NCBI GenBank assembly: GCA_963844845.1
Contig: CAWJPW010000008.1
Span: forward strand, 868,001-932,000
Source of the DNA: CAWJPW01 sp963844845
Lineage (GTDB): Bacteria; Acidobacteriota; Thermoanaerobaculia; Thermoanaerobaculales; Sulfomarinibacteraceae
Direction: 5' to 3'
DNA length: 64,000 bases
In this document: positions 18,544 to 26,531 of the stretch, piece by piece
Layout: each line of letters starts with the position of its first letter
How positions within the stretch are numbered: the stretch's first letter is position 1
Translations under genes and position numbers: made by a program
Notes under the pieces: model-generated
Database searches by the model: none
What the model saw: the letters and a program-made list of their open reading frames with translations, nothing else
Told to the model about the DNA's origin: nothing

Positions 18544-20247
18544 TCAGGTTAGCCGATCCGAGCCGCGCCGGGTGCGTTGGGGAAGCCGTGGCGCGAGGTG
18601 CGGCGCCAGCACCTCGCGGCCGGCCGGCGAGCTGATGAGCAGAAGCTCGTCACCCGCGGCGAAGGGCTGCGGCTCGTCGGGGAAGAGAAGCGTCCCGGCG
18701 CGCAGCACCGCCACCAGCTCCACGTCAGGGTGTCCGCCGGTGGGGCAGCCCCGGGCGATGGGTTTACCCACGCAGTCGCTGCTCTCCGCCAGCCGCTCCA
18801 GCAACAGCTGGCGCCGCTCGGGGAGATCCACCGGAACGCCCGACTCGAGCAGGCCCTGCAGGTCCAGGTGACCCACCGTCTCGGGTGCGAACACGGGGTG
18901 CTCCCGCAGCAGTCGCAGGGCGGCGACCATATGGTCCACGTGGTGGGCCGGCGAGTACGACGCGCCCACCACCTGGGCCTCGTAGAGGCTGTGGTAGCGG
19001 AGCTTCGACGAGAAGGCGTGCTGCACCATGGAGCTCAGGAAGACCGCCAGGGCGGCGGGCACGAGGACGGTGTACCCGCCGGTCATCTCGGTGACCATCA
19101 GGAGGGTGGCGAAGGGCACCCGGGCGGCGCCGCCGAAGACCGCTGCCATCCCGACCACCACGAACGGCGCCGCCGGCAGGTGCAGGGTGACCGCCACGAA
19201 CCCGCCCAGCATGGCGCCGACGTAGAGGCTCGGCGCGAACACGCCGCCAGAGCCGCCCGAGGACACCGTGAGGGCGAAGGCGGCCAGCTTGGCGAAGGCC
19301 AGGGCCAGCAGGAGGCCAGCGGCGAGCTTGCCGTCGATGGCCTGCTGGATCCAGCCATAGCCGCCGCCCAGCACCTGGGGAACTGCCAGCGCCAGCAGGC
19401 CGAGCCCCAGGCCGCCGATGGCGGGCTTGAGGTGTGGCGGTACCGGCAGGCGGCGGAAGAGGTCGCGCAGGCCGTAGAAGGTCACCGGCACGAGGGTGGC
19501 CACCGCCCCTGCGATCAGCCCCAGCAGGATGTAGAAGCCGTACTCGGTGAAGCTCGGCGGCGTCAGGTGAGGCACCGTGAAGAGGGGCTCGTAGCCCACG
19601 AACAGGCCGTTGACGGCGTAGGCCAGGACCGACGCCAGCATCGTATGAAGAAGTGCCCCGGCGTCGAACTCCATCTCGCTGTACAGCACCTCCACCGCGA
19701 ACACGGCGGTGCCGATGGGGGAGCGGAAGATGGCTGCCAGGCCGGCGGCCATGCCGATGAGGACCAGCAGGCGGCGCTCGGCCTCGGTGCGGTGCAGCAG
19801 GGTGCCGAAGATGGAGCCCACGCCGGCGCTGATGAGAGCGGTGGGCCCCTCGCGGCCGGCGGCCCCGCCGGAGCCGATGGTGATTGCCGACGCCACCGCC
19901 TTGAGGGGCGCGACGCGGGCACGGATGAAGCCGCCGGACCGGTGGAAGGCCTTGACCGCCGTGTCGGTGCCGTGCCCTTCGGCTTCGGGAGCGAGGCTGT
20001 AGACAAGGAGGCCCGAGACGAGGCCGCCGAGAGTGGTCACCACGGGGACCAGCCAGAGCCAGTGGGCTCCGATCACCTGCTCCAGGGCACCGCCTTCGCT
20101 GGCGAGGGCTGGCGGGTGGTAGCCGGCGATGCCCTCGAGGAGGACCTTCTGGGCGAAGCGCAGCATGACCATGAAAGCCTGCGCGCTCAAGGCGCCGACA
20201 ACGCCGAGGATGATGGTGTCGATCAGGCGGATTCGCCGCTTACGCAC
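18544..20247 (-). CDS. ClC-type chloride channel/antiporter with C-terminal regulatory domain
   Basis: The 567-residue protein carries ClC selectivity-filter motifs: GSGGAAGREGP near residue 123 with the gating glutamate in REGP, and GSGGVFAPSLYVGA near residue 330. At least ten hydrophobic helices are visible. A C-terminal soluble part after residue about 430 (VGKPIARGCPTGGHPDVELVAVLRAGTLLFPDEPQPFAAGDELLLISSP) is a TrkA-C/RCK-like domain rather than CBS domains. The first selectivity motif is GSGGA rather than GSGIP, so anion preference cannot be read directly. GTG at 20247 follows GGGAGG by seven bases. Confidence 0.92.
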   Translation of the reverse strand: MRKRRIRLIDTIILGVVGALSAQAFMVMLRFAQKVLLEGIAGYHPPALASEGGALEQVIGAHWLWLVPVVTTLGGLVSGLLVYSLAPEAEGHGTDTAVKAFHRSGGFIRARVAPLKAVASAITIGSGGAAGREGPTALISAGVGSIFGTLLHRTEAERRLLVLIGMAAGLAAIFRSPIGTAVFAVEVLYSEMEFDAGALLHTMLASVLAYAVNGLFVGYEPLFTVPHLTPPSFTEYGFYILLGLIAGAVATLVPVTFYGLRDLFRRLPVPPHLKPAIGGLGLGLLALAVPQVLGGGYGWIQQAIDGKLAAGLLLALAFAKLAAFALTVSSGGSGGVFAPSLYVGAMLGGFVAVTLHLPAAPFVVVGMAAVFGGAARVPFATLLMVTEMTGGYTVLVPAALAVFLSSMVQHAFSSKLRYHSLYEAQVVGASYSPAHHVDHMVAALRLLREHPVFAPETVGHLDLQGLLESGVPVDLPERRQLLLERLAESSDCVGKPIARGCPTGGHPDVELVAVLRAGTLLFPDEPQPFAAGDELLLISSPAGREVLAPHLAPRLPQRTRRGSDRLT

Positions 20248-20458
20248 CCCGGAACCTCCCGAAAGGGCCTACGGTCGCATGGACCCGCTTCAGAGAAGCG
20301 GCGGAAGTCTCAATTCCTTCCCGGTCAAGCGGCGCCCGAGAGCTGACCGCGACCTCGGGGGTCGTCCACGGGCTCGCTCCATCGGCGTGCGCCCGGAGCC
20401 CGCGCCGCCGCCGGGAGAAGCGGCTGAGTAGCGCAGTGTTGTTGAGTTCCAATGGGAG
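20248..20458. other. Upstream region of the ClC gene
   Basis: No gene is supported. This region contains the ClC leader, then GC-rich sequence with short inverted repeats up to the structured element at 20459. Confidence 0.4.
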
Positions 20459-20634
20459 CCCGGGGGAGAGGGGGATCTTCGTCGCGAGAACGCGGAGGTG
20501 CCGGTCAGCGTGGTGATTCGACCAAGGTGGCGCCGAGGCGTAGCAGAGCTACGTCGCAGGCGCCGCCGCCGGGAGAAGCGCCGCGATGGCGGGTACCTCT
20601 ACGGTCGCAGCAGAAGATCCCCCTCTCTCCCGGG
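20459..20634 (-). repeat. Structured interspersed element, family B copy 1
   Basis: The 176-base element is closed by 22-base inverted arms (20459-20480 with 20613-20634, one mismatch). On the minus strand the core runs TGCTGCGACCG after the 5' arm, then an inner hairpin GGCGCC..CGTAGC / GCTACG..GGCGCC, CTTGGTCGAATC, and CTCGCGAC immediately before the 3' arm. Two other copies (37942-38049 and 56556-56715) share the core but have different, still paired, arms. It begins nine bases downstream of the SRP RNA gene in the same direction. Confidence 0.72.
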
Positions 20635-20642
20635 CGACAGCA

Positions 20643-20764
20643 AAGCCCAGCATGGAGCCCAGGCGACCTGTGGCACTCGCCGTGACCCCCTTAGTGCTGC
20701 TTCCTTCCGGACCTGACACGCTTCGGAGGGCGACGATGCACAGGACCCGGGCTCCAGGCTGGGC
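20643..20764 (-). ncRNA. ffs: Signal recognition particle RNA, small bacterial type
   Basis: On the minus strand the diagnostic SRP core GTCAGGTCCGGAAGGAAGCA followed by GCACTAAG is present near 20685-20715, flanked by long complementary ends (5' AGCCCAGCCTGGAGCCC with 3' GGGCTCCATGCTGGGCT) that form the helical rod. Size is about 120 bases, as expected for 4.5S-type RNA; exact ends are estimated from pairing. It binds Ffh for co-translational membrane targeting. Confidence 0.93.
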
Positions 20765-20777
20765 TCTGCATCGGACC

Positions 20778-20867
<90 letters not shown>

Positions 20868-20889
20868 AAGCTTCATCTTTCAAGGATCA

Positions 20890-20979
20890 TGGCGGAGAGG
20901 GTGGGATTCGAACCCACGGACCCCGTGAAGGGTCAACGGTTTTCGAGACCGCCCCGATCGACCACTCCGGCACCTCTCC
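20890..20979 (-). tRNA. tRNA-Ser (anticodon CGA)
   Basis: A 90-base type II tRNA with the same acceptor stem as its neighbour, anticodon loop CTCGAAA (CGA, reading UCG), a long variable arm (GACCCTTCACGGGGTC) and encoded CCA. With tRNA-Ser(GGA) and ffs it forms a compact RNA gene cluster on the minus strand. Confidence 0.97.
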
Positions 20980-20996
20980 GCACGGGGACCGGCATT

Positions 20997-21479
20997 CTAC
21001 GATAGATCCCTGCGCTGCGCAAAGAAGGCTGCGAGCAGCTCGCCGGCAGCCTGCGCCTCGAGGCCGCCGCGGTGCGCCAGGGGTGCCTGCGGCGGACGCG
21101 GGTCCTCGGCCAGGTCGAGGGCGGTGCCGCAGGCTCCGCCCAGCGGATCTGCGGCGCCCCACACCACCAGGTCGAGCCGGGCTTGTCGGCACGCAGCGGT
21201 GCACATGGGACAGGGCTCGAGGGTGACGTAGAGGGTGCAGTCGGCCAGCCGCCAGTCGCCCAGCGTGACGCCGGCCGCGCGCAGGGCGAGGATCTCGGCG
21301 TGGCCGGTGGGATCGGCGAGCTCCTGCCGGCGGTTGCCCGAACGGGCGATCACCGAGCCTGCGCGCACCACCACCGCGCCCACCGGCACCTCGCCGCGCT
21401 CGGCCGCCGCCCGCGCCTCGGTCAGCGCCTCGGCCATGAAGTGCCGGTCGTCGTCGGAAAAGACCCAGTCGGGGAGCAT
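20997..21479 (-). CDS. tadA: tRNA-specific adenosine deaminase
   Basis: The 160-residue enzyme has the zinc-deaminase motif GHAEILAL near residue 61 and LEPCPMCTAACRQARL near residue 90, giving the His, the catalytic Glu and two Cys ligands. It converts A34 to inosine in tRNA-Arg(ACG), which is encoded at 10520. ATG at 21479 lacks a ribosome-binding site but is preceded at a six-base distance by TATACT (21486-21491, minus strand), so it is probably leaderless. It lies just upstream of the two tRNA-Ser genes on the same strand. Confidence 0.95.
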   Translation of the reverse strand: MLPDWVFSDDDRHFMAEALTEARAAAERGEVPVGAVVVRAGSVIARSGNRRQELADPTGHAEILALRAAGVTLGDWRLADCTLYVTLEPCPMCTAACRQARLDLVVWGAADPLGGACGTALDLAEDPRPPQAPLAHRGGLEAQAAGELLAAFFAQRRDLS

Positions 21480-21940
21480 GGGGGGAGTATAGCGGCGTCG
21501 GGGTCGGCGTCCGCGGCGGCGGGCATGGGAATGATGGCGGGGGTTTCTGCGGGCAACGGCTCCCCGGCGGAGGCTGAGCCGCCGCCCGTCGGCGCGTTCG
21601 CGAAGGGGGCAACGGCAGGGGCTGCCTGACGGCAACACAGACCCCTTCGCGAACGCGCCGAGTCGCCTGCCTGGTTGTTTGGGGCCACTGCTCCGAATGC
21701 CAAGGGCCGTGGGAGCCCCCCTTGACGTTTCCCGCCAACGTGCGGCAAGGGAGAGCGCGCTCCAGGGAAGACGTCAAGGGCGGCACGCCCGCCGGAGGAC
21801 CTGTGCTCCGGGGCGGTGGTGAGGTCGTCAGGGCACGCGGCCATGCCGACAGGCGCGCCCGGCGGCATGAGTCCCTTTGTGCCGACGGAGAGCCTGCGAG
21901 TCTCCTGTTTGGCGGAGGGAGGGAGGACGGTAAGGAGACG
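21480..21940. other. 461-base gap with element A2 and its 5' extension
   Basis: No gene is supported. From about 21491 the sequence aligns with the region before element A3 (37529-37590), showing GGGAATGA-GGCGGGGG and CTGCGGGCA in both. Frames that are open across the gap exist only because of the repeat. Confidence 0.5.
21581..21816 (+). repeat. Structured interspersed element, family A copy 2
   Basis: Helix I has 15-bp arms (GCGTTCGCGAAGGGG pairing with CCCCTTCGCGAACGC). The conserved linker follows (GTCGCCTGCCTGGT, GGGGCCACTGCTCCGAA), then helix II (21719-21728 with 21771-21780, CCCTTGACGT / ACGTCAAGGG), CACGCCCGCCGGAGGAC and GCTCCGGGGCGG. Closest relative is copy 3. It could be transcribed on either strand; orientation is given as that of the shared consensus. 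Confidence 0.72.
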
Positions 21941-21986
21941 CCGGCCCTTCCCGCCCGGGAGGTGGAAGATGGGCAGGAAAGGCCGG
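21941..21986 (-). terminator. Long hairpin 19 bases after ftsZ, probable end of the dcw transcript
   Basis: A 16-bp stem (21971-21986 with 21941-21956 in the minus-strand transcript) contains two pairs that are G-U in RNA and would be mismatches in the opposite transcript, so the fold belongs to the ftsZ strand. There is no T-tract. It could end transcription in a high-GC genome or protect the 3' end. Confidence 0.55.
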
Positions 21987-22004
21987 ACGCGCTGGGGCCG
22001 ACGC

Positions 22005-23207
22005 TCAGTCCATCTGCTTGCGCAGGATGGCCGGGATCTCGTACTCGTCGCCGAGGTTGACGCCGTACTCGGAGTTGGGCCCGTTGGGGATGAAGAAGCG
22101 GCTCGCCCGCCGCTGCTCCGGCTCGGGCTCGGTGCGCACGGTGGTCCTGACCTCCTTGCGCGCGGGCATGTGCACCACCTCGTTGGGCTGGCGGAAGCCG
22201 GTGGCGATGACCGTCACCTGGATGCGTCCGTCCATCTCCGGCACCACCACCGCCCCGAACAGGATCTGGGCCTCGGGATCGCAGCCCTCGGTGATGATCT
22301 CCGCAGCCTCGTTGATCTCGTTCAGCGTGATGTCCTCGCCCCCCGAGATGTTGATGAGGAGGCCCTTGGCGCCGTCAATGGAGGTTTCCTCCAGCAGCGG
22401 CGAGGCAATCGCCTGCTGCGCGGCCTCCACCGCACGGTGCTCGCCGGCGGCGCTGCCGATTCCCATGATGGCGTGGCCCATGCCCTGCATCACCGTGCGC
22501 ACGTCGGCGAAGTCGCGGTTGATGAGGCCTGGCACCACGATGATGTCGGCGATCCCCTGCACCGCCTGGCGCAGCACGTCGTCGGCGATGCGCATGGCCT
22601 CGGTGAAGTTGGTGTTGCGCTCCACGAACTTGAGCAGGCGGTCGTTGGGGATGGTGATGAGGGTGTCGACGTGCTCGGAGAGCGCGCCGATCCCCTCCTC
22701 CGCCACCGTGCGGCGGCGCGAACCCTCGAAGCTGAAGGGCTTGGTCACCACCGCCACGGTGAGGGCGCCGGCGTCCTGGGCCATCTGCGCGATGATCGGC
22801 GTGGCCCCGGTACCGGTTCCACCGCCCATGCCGCAGGTGATGAACACCATGTCGGCCCCGTCGAGGAGGTCGAATATCCGCTCGGTCTCCTCGAGGGCGG
22901 CGTTGCGGCCCACCTCCGGGTTGGCGCCGGCACCGAGCCCGCGGGTGAGCTCGCCCCCCAGCTGCAGCTTCACCGGCGCCTTGCAGCGGCCCAGCGCCTG
23001 CGCGTCGGTGTTGGCGGCGATGAACTCGACGCCGCCCAGCCCCGCGGCGATCATGCGGTTCACCGAGTTGCAGCCGCCGCCGCCAACCCCGATCACCTTG
23101 ATTCGCGCTGGCGACTGGCCGTCGTCGAGCAGGATCTGCGGGCGCACGTCCCCGCCGCCGTCGAGATGTTCCCCAGCCTCGTTCACATCGTCAAACTCGA
23201 TTGTCAC
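22005..23207 (-). CDS. ftsZ: Cell division GTPase FtsZ
   Basis: The 400-residue tubulin homologue forms the Z ring. Visible are the GTP-binding start VIGVGGGGCNSVNRMI, the tubulin signature GMGGGTGTGATP near residue 110, the T7-loop region with DFADVRTVM, and a C-terminal peptide DEYEIPAILRKQMD that docks FtsA and other partners. The N-terminus carries a 35-residue extension before the core. GTG at 23207 overlaps the ftsA stop (GTGA) and follows GGGAGG by six bases. The linker between core and tail is short (about 40 residues). Confidence 0.97.
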   Translation of the reverse strand: MTIEFDDVNEAGEHLDGGGDVRPQILLDDGQSPARIKVIGVGGGGCNSVNRMIAAGLGGVEFIAANTDAQALGRCKAPVKLQLGGELTRGLGAGANPEVGRNAALEETERIFDLLDGADMVFITCGMGGGTGTGATPIIAQMAQDAGALTVAVVTKPFSFEGSRRRTVAEEGIGALSEHVDTLITIPNDRLLKFVERNTNFTEAMRIADDVLRQAVQGIADIIVVPGLINRDFADVRTVMQGMGHAIMGIGSAAGEHRAVEAAQQAIASPLLEETSIDGAKGLLINISGGEDITLNEINEAAEIITEGCDPEAQILFGAVVVPEMDGRIQVTVIATGFRQPNEVVHMPARKEVRTTVRTEPEPEQRRASRFFIPNGPNSEYGVNLGDEYEIPAILRKQMD

Positions 23208-24442
23208 ATTCCACCTCCCAGCTCGAAGAACTCCCCCAGGGCGTGCCGGATCCAGCCGAGGATTCCCGAGCCTTGGCCCTGGTCCATTGACGTTCGCACG
23301 AAGCGGCGCCGGTGCTGCATGAGCACCAGGCCGCAGGCGACGGCCCACTCGGGGCCGGACACCGGCTCGGTAAGGCCGGTAAGGCCGCGCGGCGCTCCTA
23401 GGCGCACGCGGTGGCCGAAGATCTCCTCAGCGAGGTCCGCCAGCCCGTCCAGGCGGGACCCGCCGCCGGTGAGCACGATGCCGGCGCGCGACACCCCCTC
23501 GATGCCCTCCCGAGCCAGCACGGTATGCACGCGGATGAGGAGATCGCGGGCGCGCTCGTACAGTACCTCGGTGGCGAAGCGGGCGGGGTAGACCTGGAAG
23601 CCCTCCCCGCCCAGGGCGGGGACGTCCACCGACTCGGTTTCGAGGCTCTCGTGGTAGCGGACGCCCACCTGCTGCTTGACCTTCTCGGCCGCCGCCGACG
23701 TCGTCTTGAGCACCGCCGCCAGATCGTTGGTGAAGTGGCGGCCCGCAACTGGCGTGGCGCCGCTGGCTGCTACCACTCCTTCAGAGAAGAGGATCCACTC
23801 GGACGAGCCTAAGCCAATATCCAGCATCAGGCAGCCGAGGTCACGCTCGTCGCGAGTGAGGACTGCCTCGGCCACCGCCAAAGGTTCGTACACCAGCTCC
23901 CGCACCGCAATGCACGCCTGGTTGACCGCCTGCTCCACCGTGTCGGCCTGGGTCTTGTGGGTGTAGAGCACGTAGGCCTGGGCGTCCAGGCGGGTGCCGG
24001 AGATCCCCACCGGATGCTCGACGCCGCCCTGGCCGTCCACGGCGAAGCCGCAGGGGATGATGTCCAGCACCCGGTACTCGGGGGGTATGGCGACCCGGGC
24101 ACAGGCGTGGAGGGCGCGCTGCTGGTCGTCGCCGGTCACCGTGCCGGCGCGGCCCGTGATGGGCACCGAGGCGGTGGCGCGCACGCCCTGGATGACCGTT
24201 CCGCCGATTCCCACTGCCGCCTCCTCCACCGGCAGCGCGGCCATTGCCTCGGCCTCCTCGGCGGCGGCGCGTACCGCCCGGGTGACCTCCTCGAGGTTGG
24301 CAATCAGGCCCTTCCGGGCGCCGTCGTGGCGGGCCTGACCGCAGCCGTGCACGACGAGGTCGTCGCCGTCGGGCAGCGCCACCACCACCGAGACCGCAGC
24401 CGATCCCACGTCCACGCCGACCAAGGGGCGGAGCTCGCTCAT
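23204..24442 (-). CDS. ftsA: Cell division protein FtsA
   Basis: The 412-residue actin-like protein tethers FtsZ to the membrane. Phosphate 1 motif VGVDVGSAAVSVVV at the start, the phosphate 2 region CLMLDIGLGSSEWILF near residue 208 and the adenosine motif IVLTGGGSRLDGL near residue 322 are visible. The C-terminal amphipathic helix is GSGILGWIRHALGEFF. It overlaps ftsQ upstream by ATGA and ftsZ downstream by GTGA. Confidence 0.95.
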   Translation of the reverse strand: MSELRPLVGVDVGSAAVSVVVALPDGDDLVVHGCGQARHDGARKGLIANLEEVTRAVRAAAEEAEAMAALPVEEAAVGIGGTVIQGVRATASVPITGRAGTVTGDDQQRALHACARVAIPPEYRVLDIIPCGFAVDGQGGVEHPVGISGTRLDAQAYVLYTHKTQADTVEQAVNQACIAVRELVYEPLAVAEAVLTRDERDLGCLMLDIGLGSSEWILFSEGVVAASGATPVAGRHFTNDLAAVLKTTSAAAEKVKQQVGVRYHESLETESVDVPALGGEGFQVYPARFATEVLYERARDLLIRVHTVLAREGIEGVSRAGIVLTGGGSRLDGLADLAEEIFGHRVRLGAPRGLTGLTEPVSGPEWAVACGLVLMQHRRRFVRTSMDQGQGSGILGWIRHALGEFFELGGGM

Positions 24443-25161
24443 GACGCATCCACCAGGGTCATGCGGTTGTCGCTGCGGAGATCGGCCCACCGTGGGGAGA
24501 CGGAGCCCTCCGCGAGCAGGGCGCAGAAGCGGCGCTCGGCGGCGCTGCCGGCAGGGCTCACGTGGACCTCCAGTGGCTGCTCGGCGGGGGAGCGTGCAGC
24601 CAGCACGACGAGGAGGTCGTCGGGCAGGACCTGCCGGACCAACGCGGCGCGGCGGCCGCTGGCCTCGGCGAGGCGAGCCGCCGCGGCGAGGCCCGAGCGA
24701 AGGGCGACGGGGTCCTCGCGGAAGCCTTGCAGCAGTGGCATCACGGGTGCGGCCAGCGGGCCTCCCAGCTCCCCGGTCCGCGTGACCGCGTGCCAGCGCC
24801 GTCCGCTGGCGACCGAGCCGGCGGCAGGGGCGGGGTGCGCCACGACCGTCACGGTGCCGGGAAGCTCAAGCGCCACCTCCACTCCGGCCACAGCGGGCCA
24901 CTGAGCCAGCTGGCGCCGGACCCAGTGGAGGTCCAGGAGCGGGAGCCACTCGCCCACGAGATGCTGGAGACCGGCGCGGCTGGCGGCGGGCACGCCGGCG
25001 CACGGTGCCACGTCGACGGCGTGCACCCGCCACAGTGGCAGGGTGAGAGCGAGGGCCGGGAGGAACGCGAGGAGCAGCGCGCCCCGCCGGCGTCGGCGCC
25101 GAGCGGGACGGGTCGCGCGCGGGCGCAGATCTTCGGGCATGCGCGGCAGGGAGGGCATCAT
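24439..25161 (-). CDS. ftsQ: FtsQ/DivIB-type division protein with POTRA domain
   Basis: The 240-residue protein has a short Arg-rich cytoplasmic tail (RPRATRPARRRRRRG), one membrane helix (ALLLAFLPALALTLPLW) and a periplasmic POTRA-like region (VHAVDVAPCAGVPAASRAGLQHLVGEWLPLLDLHWVRRQLAQWPAVAGVEVALELPGTVTVVAH). Identification rests on this architecture and its place between murC and ftsA, since FtsQ sequences are poorly conserved. The start ATG at 25161 overlaps the murC stop (ATGA). It recruits FtsL/FtsB to the divisome. Confidence 0.85.
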   Translation of the reverse strand: MMPSLPRMPEDLRPRATRPARRRRRRGALLLAFLPALALTLPLWRVHAVDVAPCAGVPAASRAGLQHLVGEWLPLLDLHWVRRQLAQWPAVAGVEVALELPGTVTVVAHPAPAAGSVASGRRWHAVTRTGELGGPLAAPVMPLLQGFREDPVALRSGLAAAARLAEASGRRAALVRQVLPDDLLVVLAARSPAEQPLEVHVSPAGSAAERRFCALLAEGSVSPRWADLRSDNRMTLVDAS

Positions 25162-26531
25162 GCGTCGCCTCCCAGCCAGCGCTCCCCGAGACGATGGACG
25201 TCGCCGGCGCCCAGGGTGAGGAGCACGTCGCCGGGCTCGAGCAGGGCGCTCAGACCGGCGAGAGCCTCGTCGAGAGATGCGGGCTCCACCACCCGGGTGG
25301 CGCCGCCGGCGCGAGCGGCCTCGGCGACGAGGGCACTGCTGACTCCCGGGAGAGGCTGCTCGCGCGCCGGGTAGATGGGCAGCACGACCACCACCTCGGC
25401 CTCGGCAAGGGCGGTGCCGAATTCGTCGGCGAAGTCGCGGGTACGGCTGTACAGGTGCGGCTGGAACGCTGCCACCCGCCGGCGGCCGGGGAACACCTGG
25501 CGAGCGGCGGCGAGCACCGCTCGGAGCTCGGTGGGATGGTGGGCGTAGTCGTCCACCACCGTCACCCCGGTGCGCTCGCCGCGCACGTCGAAGCGGCGGG
25601 CGACTCCGGAGAAAGCGGCCAGCGCATCGGCGATGACGGCGAACGGGATCTCGAGCTCCAGCCCCACCGCCACCGCTGCCAGCGCGTTGCGCACGTTGTG
25701 CAGCCCGGCGAGGGGCAAAGCCAGCCGTCCCAGCTCGACATCGTGGTTCGCCACGGTGAAGCGTGTTCCCCACACGCCGGCCTCCACCCCGGTGGCGCGC
25801 AGCGCGACGCCCGGGGTGGTGCCGTAGGCCACGACCCGGTTTTCCAGCCGCGGCAGCAGTCGCCGCACCCCAGGATCGTCGACACAGGCCACCACCGCGC
25901 CGTAGAAGGGCACCGAGTCGGCGAAGGAGACGAAGGCGTCCTCCAGATCGGCCAGGGAGCCGTACGAGTCCAGGTGCTCCGCCTCGACGTTGGTGAGCAC
26001 CGCCCACACCGGGCGCAGGGCCAGGAATGAGCGGTCGTACTCGTCCGCCTCGCAGACCACCAGGTCGCCGTGACCGCGGTGGGCGTGGGCATCCAGGAAG
26101 CGCACGTGCCCGCCCACCAGGACGGTCGGGTCGAGCCCCGCCTGGGTGAGCACCCAGCCCACCAGCGAGGTGGTGGTGGTCTTGCCGTGGGTGCCCGCCA
26201 CCGCCACTCCCTCACCGCGCCGAACGAGCTCGCCCAGGAGGTCGGCGCGCCGCACCACCGGGATGCCGCGGGAACGGGCGGCCGCCACCTCGGGGGTCGA
26301 GCGGTCCACCGCCGCCGTCACCACCACCGCGTCGACCCCGTCGAGGTGGGCGGGGTCGTGGCCTACGAGGACCGAGGCGCCGCGCCGGGCGAGGCGCTCG
26401 GTACGCTCGGACGGTTCGGCGTCGCAGCCGCTCACCGTGAAGCCGTCGCTGAGCAGTACCTCGGCCAGGGCGCACATGCCGACCCCGCCGATGCCGACGA
26501 AGTGGAGGTGGTGGACGCTGCCGAGCTTCAC
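25158..26531 (-). CDS. murC: UDP-N-acetylmuramate-L-alanine ligase
   Basis: The 457-residue Mur ligase has the Rossmann start HLHFVGIGGVGMCALAEVLL, ATP loop GTHGKTTTTSLVGWVL near residue 113, and DDYAHHPTELRAVLAAARQVFP in the C-terminal domain. It adds L-alanine to UDP-MurNAc in the cytoplasm. GTG at 26531 follows GGGGAGG and overlaps the murG stop (GTGA). In many operons murB and ddl lie after murC; here ftsQ follows directly. Confidence 0.97.
   Translation of the reverse strand: MKLGSVHHLHFVGIGGVGMCALAEVLLSDGFTVSGCDAEPSERTERLARRGASVLVGHDPAHLDGVDAVVVTAAVDRSTPEVAAARSRGIPVVRRADLLGELVRRGEGVAVAGTHGKTTTTSLVGWVLTQAGLDPTVLVGGHVRFLDAHAHRGHGDLVVCEADEYDRSFLALRPVWAVLTNVEAEHLDSYGSLADLEDAFVSFADSVPFYGAVVACVDDPGVRRLLPRLENRVVAYGTTPGVALRATGVEAGVWGTRFTVANHDVELGRLALPLAGLHNVRNALAAVAVGLELEIPFAVIADALAAFSGVARRFDVRGERTGVTVVDDYAHHPTELRAVLAAARQVFPGRRRVAAFQPHLYSRTRDFADEFGTALAEAEVVVVLPIYPAREQPLPGVSSALVAEAARAGGATRVVEPASLDEALAGLSALLEPGDVLLTLGAGDVHRLGERWLGGDA

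Noticed and set aside
18577..20346. 589-codon plus-strand frame opposite the ClC gene
   Set aside because: Long antisense frames are common at this GC content; no family pattern is seen, whereas the ClC motifs on the minus strand are clear.
20887..21786. Open frame opposite element A2 encoding a peptide with AGNVKGGSHGPWHSE, also seen opposite copies 3 and 4
   Set aside because: The shared peptide is explained by the repeat itself. Copies 1 and 5 break the frame, and changes are compensatory for pairing rather than silent for protein.
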